Source: Chitinophagaceae bacterium UBA4412
GTDB lineage: Bacteria > Bacteroidota > Bacteroidia > Chitinophagales > Chitinophagaceae
Length of the DNA: 5,443 nucleotides
NCBI GenBank assembly: GCA_002400445.1
Contig: DGQO01000052.1
Span: 2,821-8,263 of the forward strand
Direction: 5' to 3'
Position numbers and translations under genes: made by a program. The notes beneath the pieces are model-generated. The model saw nothing but the letters and a program-made list of their open reading frames with translations, was not told the origin of the DNA and did not search any database. Numbering within the stretch: the first letter of the stretch is position 1; the number at the start of each line of letters is the position of its first letter. Of the stretch, positions 1 to 4,787 are shown piece by piece.

Positions 1-62
1 GCGGCCAGTTCTGGCAGCGATTCATCTTCATTAAACAGGGGTATTACAATCGAGAGATCCAT
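1..62 (-). CDS. Glycosyltransferase family 2, N-terminal fragment
   Basis: Only the first 20 codons lie in the window; the gene runs off the left edge. The ATG is at 62-60 and the peptide begins MDLSIVIPLFNEDESLPEL. The pattern hydrophobic-S-[IV]-V-I-P-x-[FY]-N-E is the first beta strand and nucleotide-sugar binding start of GT-A fold family 2 glycosyltransferases, especially the dolichyl-phosphate mannose synthase/undecaprenyl-phosphate sugar transferase type. Those enzymes act at the inner face of the cytoplasmic membrane and move a sugar from a nucleotide donor to a lipid carrier or glycan. It starts 9 nt after the stop of the DUF4199 gene, so it is probably the third gene of the same operon. 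Family assignment is firm for so short a piece, but the donor and acceptor cannot be read. Confidence 0.8.
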   Translation of the reverse strand, partial: MDLSIVIPLFNEDESLPELA

Positions 63-71
63 GCGATTATT

Positions 72-590
72 TTAGCGTTGTGAATTTGCTGCTGATTTAT
101 TCCTGGCCACTTGCGTAAACAAAAAAGAACCGATCACTGAAACGACAGCACCAATGAGCAGGTACCCAAATATAGCCACCGAAGTTAACATCACCGGGTA
201 GTAGCTGCGGCTTTGCGTAATTATTTTATCAATCTCCTGCGGCGTTTTATTCCCTTCTTTCACTAATTGCTCCCGGGCTTGCGCTGCCATACCATCCAGC
301 AAGCTGTCGTTTGTTTTAAGAAAAATAAATGTAAAGAGCACCATGAGGAAGCTCACCACAATAAAAAATTTAAAACCTGCCGTAAAGTATTGTTTAAAAT
401 TTTTGGGATAAACCTCAGACTTGTAGAAGCCATACAATGCCCACATAATACCCAGGATGTATAAGGCATAGGTAACATTGGCCAGTTCATTATCAAAATT
501 GCCCCGCTGTTTGAATATCAGCAATGAAAATACAATCATGACCAGCCCGGTAATCAAGCCTTTTTTGGTAGGATTTAGTGCATTAAGCAT
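72..590 (-). CDS. DUF4199 family membrane protein
   Basis: The 172-residue product is an integral inner-membrane protein of unknown function. Four hydrophobic segments are visible, at about residues 11-26, 39-56, 71-91 and 132-158. Between the third and fourth lies a charged, soluble stretch (about 92-130, rich in K, E and Q), and the C-terminus is short and basic. Size, topology and the charged loop before the last helix fit the DUF4199 family, which is common in Bacteroidota. The ATG at 590-588 overlaps the end of the upstream dihydroorotase-like gene by 8 nt (ATGCTTAA), which suggests translational coupling, and a glycosyltransferase follows after 9 nt. A role in envelope or lipid-linked glycan handling is a guess from that neighbour only. 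Family call is by recognition, without a profile search. Confidence 0.75.
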   Translation of the reverse strand: MLNALNPTKKGLITGLVMIVFSLLIFKQRGNFDNELANVTYALYILGIMWALYGFYKSEVYPKNFKQYFTAGFKFFIVVSFLMVLFTFIFLKTNDSLLDGMAAQAREQLVKEGNKTPQEIDKIITQSRSYYPVMLTSVAIFGYLLIGAVVSVIGSFLFTQVARNKSAANSQR

Positions 591-1836
591 GGAGAACGAG
601 TTGGTTGTTAGAAAATATGCCGTACACTTTTCCCTTCAATGTTTTTTGTGCAAATGCATCATTACTGCCCAGGGATACTCCCGTTCCCGGCCAGGTATAG
701 CTCATCTCAGGATCAAAAAAACTAAGGCAGGCCAGGCTTCCTTCCTCAAACACCGGTAAGGGCAGGTTGAAAATTTGTCTTGGGGTGATCACCAGTTTAT
801 GCACCAGTTCTTCCAGGTTTTTTGCAAATTGATTTGCTACGCCAAATACGGTCTCCAGGCTGGTGGAACCATATTTTGCATATTCAAATTCACAAGTTTT
901 ATCATCCCAATGTTGGGGTAGGTGATGAGAGGCCAGGCAATCAATTCCGCCATCTTTAAAAGCCTGGCGCAGCGCTTCCCTGTCATCCCTGGTGCGAAGC
1001 GGCGGGTTTAATTTGAGGTTGCTGTTATATTCTTCCAGGTCTTCGTCGCAAAAAAATAATTGTGCCGGAAATACAGAGCAGGTAAGATGCAATCCTTCTT
1101 TTTTTGCAGCCACAATGCGCTCTACACCTTTTCGGGTACTCACACCCGTAATGTGAAGCCTGGAACCGGTGTAGCGCAGCAGTTCAATATCCCGGGCAAT
1201 CATAATTTCTTCTGCAATACCCGGCTTTCCTGCCAGGCCAAATTGTGTACTGGCAATGCCTTCATTCATGAGGCCATGTGGTGCTACACTTTTATCGTCT
1301 GGTATCTGTATTATGGTAGCCTGCAGCGGTAATACATATTGCAGGGCTTTGAGTAAAAGGCCGGTGTTTTGCACAGATTGTGTGCCATCGCTAAAGGCCA
1401 ATGCACCGCTGGCATGCATGTCATACATTTCTGTAAGTGCTGCACCTTCTGCATTCTTGCTGATGGCACCAATGGGATAGATGCGTACGGGGAGAGTGGC
1501 GGTTCGCTGCGTAATATATTGTACTGCCGTTTTGGAAGAAACAGATGGACTGCTGTTAGGCACAATCATCACATCTGTAAATCCGCCGGCGGCTGCAGCG
1601 GCCGCACCGGTGAGTAATGTTTCCCGCTGCTCGTAGCCTGGATCATTGAAATGGGCGAAAATATCCATCCAACCCAGGCTCACATGCAGATTTGGGCGTT
1701 CTACAACGATATCTGCTTCTTCGGAGATATTGCCAATGCTGCGAATAATGCCGTCTTCAATTAAAATATCCTGGAGATGCCCATGGTGCGGTGAGGAGGA
1801 AGCAATGATTTTAGCCTGCTTAATTAAAACCTTCAT
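583..1836 (-). CDS. Dihydroorotase-like amidohydrolase, probably non-catalytic
   Basis: The 417-residue product has the length and layout of class I dihydroorotase, the enzyme that closes carbamoyl-aspartate to dihydroorotate in pyrimidine synthesis. Family landmarks are the N-terminal beta sandwich (1-50), the barrel start GWMDIFAHFNDPG (55-67), PN..P (93-97), NEG (191-193), NPPLR (277-281) and the closing sandwich ending near GKVYGIF (402-408). The metal site is degraded. The HxH motif reads F60-A-H62, the histidine expected near 178 is I178, the one in LHIxHVST is G231, and the aspartate of the SDHxP motif is H304. Only H62 and D150 look kept. I recall similarly altered homologues in flavobacteria annotated as dihydroorotase, so this may be a conserved pseudo-enzyme or partner subunit, not a decayed pyrC. 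The frame is intact. It is the first gene of a likely operon with DUF4199 and a glycosyltransferase. Confidence 0.85.
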   Translation of the reverse strand: MKVLIKQAKIIASSSPHHGHLQDILIEDGIIRSIGNISEEADIVVERPNLHVSLGWMDIFAHFNDPGYEQRETLLTGAAAAAAGGFTDVMIVPNSSPSVSSKTAVQYITQRTATLPVRIYPIGAISKNAEGAALTEMYDMHASGALAFSDGTQSVQNTGLLLKALQYVLPLQATIIQIPDDKSVAPHGLMNEGIASTQFGLAGKPGIAEEIMIARDIELLRYTGSRLHITGVSTRKGVERIVAAKKEGLHLTCSVFPAQLFFCDEDLEEYNSNLKLNPPLRTRDDREALRQAFKDGGIDCLASHHLPQHWDDKTCEFEYAKYGSTSLETVFGVANQFAKNLEELVHKLVITPRQIFNLPLPVFEEGSLACLSFFDPEMSYTWPGTGVSLGSNDAFAQKTLKGKVYGIFSNNQLVLHA

Positions 1837-1853
1837 GTGTTATTGGGATTGCG

Positions 1854-1884
1854 CAAATATCATTAAAAAAGCTGAGCTTCCCAA
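1854..1884 (-). promoter_or_regulatory. Candidate Bacteroidota-type promoter for the dihydroorotase-like operon
   Basis: Read on the minus strand, TTG (1884-1882) is followed after 20 nt by GATATTTG (1861-1854), one mismatch from the Bacteroidota -7 element TAnnTTTG. Transcription would begin near 1847, about 10 nt before the ATG at 1836. Inside the spacer is an 11-nt palindrome (1869-1879, AAGCTGAGCTT on the plus strand) followed on the minus strand by six T. It could act as a weak terminator for the upstream lipoprotein gene, but its stem is only 4 bp with a 3-nt loop. Confidence 0.4.
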
Positions 1885-1893
1885 GCCTGCTGC

Positions 1894-2487
1894 TTATCCG
1901 TTTTTCTTGGTTTCTTTTGGTGCCTCTTTTTTAAAGGTCACATGCCACATGCCCCGCAGGTCACCTACTTTATAACTCCTGGCCCGATCTTGAGGATAGA
2001 GAGAATCCAGCACAGGAATCAGGCTGTCTGGAATATCTTTTTTAGATGCACCATGGCAATTGAGGCAGAGTTGCTGCACAAAAATGGGTTTGTAAAAATG
2101 GAATTCATTTTTTTCAGAGATGAGTGCCGGGCGAAGGCTGTCGTGGTTGGCAAACTTGTAAGTATATTCAGTCCATACCAATTTATCCCGTTCATTCATT
2201 TCATTATAAATATTCCGGGGTCTGTCGCTCACCCGCCCGATGCTGATGCCTTCCTGGGCCAGGGCACTTGTTATACCAGTAGCATTTACTTTGCAAAAGC
2301 GCATAGCACCTGCCAGGCCTTCTTCACCAATTTTCCGAATGAGTGTGTTGCGAAGAGAATCTGCGGTGATATTCACAATACTGTCTCCGGCATTGGCATA
2401 TTGCAGGCTGGTGGCTGCATCTGTAACGGAATGCTTATTTTGGCAGGAGGCAAAAACGATCAAGGCTAATGGAATAATTTTTTTCAT
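1894..2487 (-). CDS. DUF3365 (Tll0287-like) haem c lipoprotein
   Basis: The 197-residue product starts with a lipoprotein signal: MKK, a hydrophobic run, then the lipobox VFAS-C15, so it should be exported and lipid-anchored at C15. The mature part carries a single c-type haem attachment motif, CLNCH (141-145), near the C-terminus, and a conserved-looking cysteine in RFCKV (C65). This matches DUF3365, whose structural example is cyanobacterial Tll0287; there, as I recall, the haem iron is held by the CxxCH histidine and a distant cysteine, so H145 and C65 are the likely ligands here. The end GDLRGMWHVTF (175-185) also fits the family. Members are thought to serve in redox sensing or electron transfer outside the cytoplasm. 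It is divergent from a thioredoxin gene and lies 57 nt upstream of the dihydroorotase-like gene, probably as a separate unit. The tail is lysine-rich (KKEAPKETKKNG). Confidence 0.85.
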   Translation of the reverse strand: MKKIIPLALIVFASCQNKHSVTDAATSLQYANAGDSIVNITADSLRNTLIRKIGEEGLAGAMRFCKVNATGITSALAQEGISIGRVSDRPRNIYNEMNERDKLVWTEYTYKFANHDSLRPALISEKNEFHFYKPIFVQQLCLNCHGASKKDIPDSLIPVLDSLYPQDRARSYKVGDLRGMWHVTFKKEAPKETKKNG

Positions 2488-2522
2488 GTTCTTATTTTGA
2501 ATTGGCCGGGTAATTGTGCTTT

Positions 2523-2542
2523 TCGCAAAATAACATTTGCGA
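2523..2542. repeat. Perfect inverted repeat, 7-bp arms, 6-nt spacer
   Basis: TCGCAAA (2523-2529) is the exact reverse complement of TTTGCGA (2536-2542), with ATAACA between. The size and symmetry fit a dimeric helix-turn-helix operator. It lies 36 nt upstream of the lipoprotein ATG and covers the likely -7 region of that gene, so binding there would be expected to repress. No cognate regulator is encoded next to it in this window. It has no following T-run on either strand, so a terminator is unlikely. Confidence 0.45.
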
Positions 2543-2549
2543 TGCGGTG

Positions 2550-2564
2550 CTTTTGTAACAAAAG
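2550..2564. repeat. Perfect inverted repeat CTTTTG-TAA-CAAAAG
   Basis: Two 6-bp arms flank a 3-nt centre. It sits 7 nt from the neighbouring 20-bp inverted repeat. Each strand presents a TTTTG that could serve as the upstream promoter element, so it may be promoter sequence, an operator, or both. The short A/T-rich arms make chance more likely than for its neighbour. Confidence 0.3.
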
Positions 2565-2615
2565 TAACCCCGTTCTTTTTTTAACCTGAATAATTTTACC
2601 ATAAAAAAAACGCTC

Positions 2616-3020
2616 ATGGCTACAACGTATTTAACTACGCAGGATTTCAAAGACAAAATATTTAATTACGAAACAGATAAAGATTGGAAATATGCCGGCG
2701 CTCTGCCAGCCATCGTAGATTTTTATGCCGACTGGTGCGGTCCATGTAAAATGGTAGCCCCTATTTTGGAGGAACTTTCTGCTGATTACGATGGCCGTTT
2801 ACTGGTTTATAAAGTGGATACAGATAAAGAGGCTGAGCTTTCTGCCGTGTTTGGCATTCAGAGTATTCCTACCTTATTATTTATTGATATAGAAGGTAAT
2901 CCCTCTCTGCAGGCAGGGGCCTTGCCTAAGCATGTGCTCAAAAAAATTATTGAAGAAGAACTGTTTATTGTAAAAGAAAGAGAAGAAGAAGAGCAAGGGG
3001 AAGAGGAAGCGGAAGATTAG
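2616..3020 (+). CDS. trxA: Thioredoxin with acidic C-terminal tail
   Basis: The 134-residue product is a cytoplasmic thioredoxin, a dithiol reductant for ribonucleotide reductase, peroxiredoxins and similar targets. It has the active site W40-CGPC-K with the redox cysteines C41 and C44 after the strand AIVDFYAD, and the cis-proline motif SIPT (P85). There is no signal peptide or membrane segment. Two things differ from the roughly 105-residue E. coli type: an N-terminal extension of about ten residues including NYETDKDWKY, which I associate with Bacteroidota thioredoxins, and a tail EREEEEQGEEEAED (121-134) made almost only of acidic residues and encoded by a purine-rich tract. It is transcribed divergently from the haem lipoprotein and has no obvious terminator after its TAG. 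The symbol is by family; paralogues elsewhere in the genome are likely. Confidence 0.93.
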   Translation: MATTYLTTQDFKDKIFNYETDKDWKYAGALPAIVDFYADWCGPCKMVAPILEELSADYDGRLLVYKVDTDKEAELSAVFGIQSIPTLLFIDIEGNPSLQAGALPKHVLKKIIEEELFIVKEREEEEQGEEEAED

Positions 3021-3219
3021 TTGAGTATGCCCGCAGCAGCAGGATCGGCTTTTACCAATTTAAACTTTCTCATAAAAACAGAATTGGTTGCTTTAAATAA
3101 ATATTACGACGCAGCTCTGGAGGAGTTGACTGCATTCCGGTAAATTCATCTTTCCATTTTACAGGATATCCATCTGTGAGATTTTGCACGAATGCATTAA
3201 GGCTGTGTTCCCCAATTTT
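3017..3219 (-). pseudogene. Possible decayed coding remnant antisense to the gap after thioredoxin
   Basis: Within the gene-less 3021-3266 stretch the minus strand reads like protein in pieces. One frame is open for 49 codons from 3219 to a TGA at 3072-3070 (includes DGYPVKWKDEFTGMQSTPPE and LRRNIYLK). A shifted frame takes over at about 3097 and gives KATNSVFMRKFKLVKADPA then AAGILN, with a TAA at 3019-3017 that overlaps the thioredoxin stop. A third frame upstream (about 3256-3205) reads KNANVKAFSSNKKLG and would join at the A6/G4 runs near 3211-3221. No start codon, family or complete frame can be named, and a plus-strand 38-codon ORF (3027-3143) competes for the same bases. It may be a frameshifted relic or chance; confidence is low. 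Confidence 0.25.
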
Positions 3220-3247
3220 TTATTTGATGAAAATGCCTTTACATTTG
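3217..3247 (+). promoter_or_regulatory. Promoter of the tRNA-Pro gene
   Basis: TACATTTG at 3240-3247 matches the Bacteroidota -7 element TAnnTTTG exactly and lies 19 nt before the tRNA 5' end, a natural distance for a short leader. The upstream element is weak: a T-run at 3217-3220 gives a 19-nt spacer, while the better TTTG at 3223-3226 is only 13 nt away. Confidence 0.6.
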
Positions 3248-3266
3248 CGTTCTTAAAAACGGGTTT

Positions 3267-3340
3267 CGGGATGTAGCGCAGCCCGGTAGCGCACACGTCT
3301 GGGGGGCGTGGGGTCGCAAGTTCAAATCTTGTCATCCCGA
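3267..3340 (+). tRNA. tRNA-Pro (anticodon GGG)
   Basis: A complete cloverleaf of 74 nt can be folded by eye. The acceptor stem CGGGATG pairs with CATCCCG, followed by discriminator A3340. The D stem is GCGC/GCGC. The anticodon stem CACGT/GCGTG encloses the loop CTGGGGG, giving anticodon GGG (3301-3303) after the invariant T33. The T arm is GCAAG-TTCAAAT-CTTGT. The anticodon reads CCC and CCU proline codons. The terminal CCA is not encoded, as is usual in Bacteroidota. A promoter lies just upstream and a terminator just downstream, so it is transcribed as a single-gene unit. Confidence 0.97.
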
Positions 3341-3343
3341 CAT

Positions 3344-3382
3344 AAAGAGGCTGTATCGTATTATTCGGTGCAGCCTCTTTTT
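3344..3382 (+). terminator. Intrinsic terminator after tRNA-Pro
   Basis: AAAGAGGCTG (3344-3353) pairs perfectly with CAGCCTCTTT (3371-3380) around a 17-nt loop, and the 3' arm runs into TTTTT (3378-3382). It begins 4 nt after the tRNA and should end its transcript and insulate the following regulator gene. The A-rich 5' arm could let it work on the other strand too, although no gene needs that. Confidence 0.85.
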
Positions 3383-3433
3383 AATGATGCAGCTCCCGGT
3401 AGTGGTGCGCAATGGCCATACATGAGATATGCC

Positions 3434-3465
3434 TTGTTTTATCAATTTATAAATAAGTATTTTTG
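3434..3465 (+). promoter_or_regulatory. Promoter of the small ORF and response regulator
   Basis: TTG (3434-3436), a 21-nt spacer and TATTTTTG (3458-3465) match the Bacteroidota consensus TTTG-N19-21-TAnnTTTG. Transcription would begin around 3470-3473, only a few bases before the ATG at 3475, and about 50 nt before the regulator ATG. The 3383-3433 stretch upstream of it shows nothing else I can support. Confidence 0.6.
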
Positions 3466-3474
3466 ACACTGCTC

Positions 3475-3528
3475 ATGGAAAGCCACAAAGAAAATCTTCC
3501 ACCAAATAACCCCCGGCAAAATGACTAA
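3475..3528 (+). CDS. Possible 17-codon leader peptide upstream of the response regulator
   Basis: This ORF encodes MESHKENLPPNNPRQND. Its ATG is 9 nt downstream of the -7 element, so the transcript would be leaderless or nearly so at this start. Its TAA (3526-3528) overlaps the regulator's ATG (3521-3523) by 8 nt in a different frame, the same overlap geometry seen between the dihydroorotase-like and DUF4199 genes. Translation through it would deliver ribosomes to the regulator start, which lacks a clear ribosome binding site. The Pro-Pro and nearby prolines could slow ribosomes. No known family; it could be chance, and conservation of the start, stop and overlap would decide. Confidence 0.35.
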   Translation: MESHKENLPPNNPRQND

Positions 3529-4684
3529 AATACTGATCATCGATGATGAGAAGGCCATTAGGAAAACCCTCATAGAAATTCTGAATTTTGAAGGATATAA
3601 AACTGACGAAGCCTCAGATGGTGAGGAAGGTTTGAAAAAGTTCAGCGAGAAAACCTATGATTTGGTGCTTTGCGATATCAAAATGCCGAAACTGGATGGC
3701 ATAGAATTCCTGGAAAAAGCAAAAATGCTTAATGCAGATGTGCCCATCATCATGATAAGTGGTCATGGTAATATTGATACCGCCGTAGAAGCGGTAAAAA
3801 AAGGCGCTTTTGATTATATCAGTAAGCCGCCAGATCTTAATCGGCTTCTCATTACTTTACGCAATGCCACTGAAAAACAAGACCTGGTTACACAAACCAA
3901 GGTGCTCAAACGCAAAGTGGGCAAGGTACAGGAGATGGTGGGCGTGAGTGGCAGTATTCAAAAAATCAAAGACACGATTGAGAAAGTAGCACCTACAGAT
4001 GCCCGGGTACTTATCACCGGCGAAAACGGTGTGGGCAAAGAGTTAGTAGCCCGTTGGATTCACGAAAAAAGTAATCGCAATACGGGCCCGATGGTGGAAG
4101 TAAACTGCGCAGCCATCCCCGGTGAGCTGATCGAAAGCGAACTTTTTGGCCATGAAAAAGGTTCCTTTACGTCTGCTATGAAGCAGCGTATTGGCAAATT
4201 TGAGCAGGCTAATGGCGGCACATTGTTCCTGGATGAAATAGGAGACATGAGCCTGAGTGCCCAGGCAAAAGTGCTGCGGGCACTCCAGGAGGGTAAGATT
4301 TCGAGGGTGGGTGCAGAAAAGGATATTAATGTAGATGTAAGGGTAGTGGCCGCCACCAATAAAGATTTGCTCAAGGAAGTGGAGGCTAAAAATTTTCGCC
4401 TGGATTTATACCATCGGCTTGGGGTAATCATCATTCATGTACCTGCCTTAAATGAGCGGCGGGAAGATGTGGATCACCTGGTGAATTATTTCCTGGAATT
4501 GATTGCTCAGGAATATGGCCAAACCATAAAACAAATAGAACCTAAGGCCATGGAGGCTTTACGGGGTTATGACTGGAGTGGAAACATCAGGGAACTGCGT
4601 AATGTGGTAGAGCGGCTTATTATCCTTAGCGGGAAAACAATCACCCTCGAAGATGTAGAGTTGTATGTGCTACCACGTAGCTAG
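3521..4684 (+). CDS. NtrC-family sigma-54 activating response regulator without DNA-binding domain
   Basis: The 387-residue product has two domains. Residues 1-120 form a receiver: acidic pair D8-D9, phosphorylated D52 in CDIKMP, S80 in MIS, K102 in SKP. Residues 138-370 form an AAA+ sigma-54 activator: Walker A GENGVGKE (167-174), the sigma-54 contact loop as GSFTSA (214-219, GAFTGA in the classic form), Walker B GTLFLDE (233-239), sensor I AATN (277-280), arginines R293 and R299 in FRLDLYHRL, and sensor II GNIRELR (354-360). It ends at 387 with ITLEDVELYVLPRS, so the Fis-type helix-turn-helix that normally follows is absent. The stop is not at an obvious frameshift, and I recall Bacteroidota homologues of about this length, so this is probably native. 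It would activate sigma-54 RNA polymerase on phosphorylation, from solution or through a partner. No sensor kinase is adjacent. The upstream small ORF may couple its translation. Confidence 0.92.
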   Translation: MTKILIIDDEKAIRKTLIEILNFEGYKTDEASDGEEGLKKFSEKTYDLVLCDIKMPKLDGIEFLEKAKMLNADVPIIMISGHGNIDTAVEAVKKGAFDYISKPPDLNRLLITLRNATEKQDLVTQTKVLKRKVGKVQEMVGVSGSIQKIKDTIEKVAPTDARVLITGENGVGKELVARWIHEKSNRNTGPMVEVNCAAIPGELIESELFGHEKGSFTSAMKQRIGKFEQANGGTLFLDEIGDMSLSAQAKVLRALQEGKISRVGAEKDINVDVRVVAATNKDLLKEVEAKNFRLDLYHRLGVIIIHVPALNERREDVDHLVNYFLELIAQEYGQTIKQIEPKAMEALRGYDWSGNIRELRNVVERLIILSGKTITLEDVELYVLPRS

Positions 4685-4734
4685 GTAATAAATCGTTAAT
4701 AATATAAATGCTGGTTGCCGCTCTTCAAATTGAG

Positions 4735-4767
4735 TTCGCTTTTTTCAGTGGCACATCAGTACTTTTG
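4735..4767 (+). promoter_or_regulatory. Promoter of signal peptidase gene
   Basis: TACTTTTG (4760-4767) is an exact TAnnTTTG element 20 nt before the lepB ATG, giving a leader of about 15 nt. The upstream element is poor: TTCG at 4735-4738 has a 21-nt spacer. The 4685-4734 stretch shows no clear terminator for the regulator gene, so read-through into lepB is possible. Confidence 0.55.
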
Positions 4768-4787
4768 GTCTCCTTAAAAAATAGAAT

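Larger units (their letters stand above)
2488..2615. promoter_or_regulatory. Divergent promoter region with two inverted repeats
   Basis: These 128 nt separate the minus-strand lipoprotein from the plus-strand thioredoxin and must hold both promoters. Two perfect inverted repeats are visible: TCGCAAA-N6-TTTGCGA at 2523-2542 and CTTTTG-TAA-CAAAAG at 2550-2564. On the minus strand a degenerate -7 element TTATTTTG (2533-2526) lies inside the first repeat, with a TTTTG (2563-2559) 25 nt upstream as a poor -35-like match. On the plus strand TAATTTTA (2591-2598) is the best -7 candidate for the thioredoxin, with start expected near 2604. Neither promoter is a full consensus match. Both ATGs lack a Shine-Dalgarno sequence; the thioredoxin start follows an A8 run (2603-2610). 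Confidence 0.4.

Noticed and set aside
1865..1879. Palindrome plus T6 on the minus strand as a terminator of the lipoprotein gene.
   Set aside because: The hairpin stem is only 4 bp of mixed A/T and G/C, and the bases fit better as spacer of the downstream promoter.
1942..2469. 175-codon plus-strand ORF opposite the haem lipoprotein.
   Set aside because: The minus-strand gene has a lipobox and CxxCH; the opposite frame shows no recognisable domain and is a mirror of it.
3267..3382. tRNA-Pro as an integration site for a mobile element.
   Set aside because: No integrase, no duplicated tRNA 3' end and no direct repeat of the tRNA end are found in the window.
3386..3424. 12-codon plus-strand ORF after the tRNA terminator.
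   Set aside because: It is too short, has no promoter of its own and ends before the regulator promoter.
4060..4434. 124-codon minus-strand ORF opposite the regulator.
   Set aside because: It lies wholly inside the well-supported AAA+ domain, has serine/leucine-rich shadow composition and no family features.
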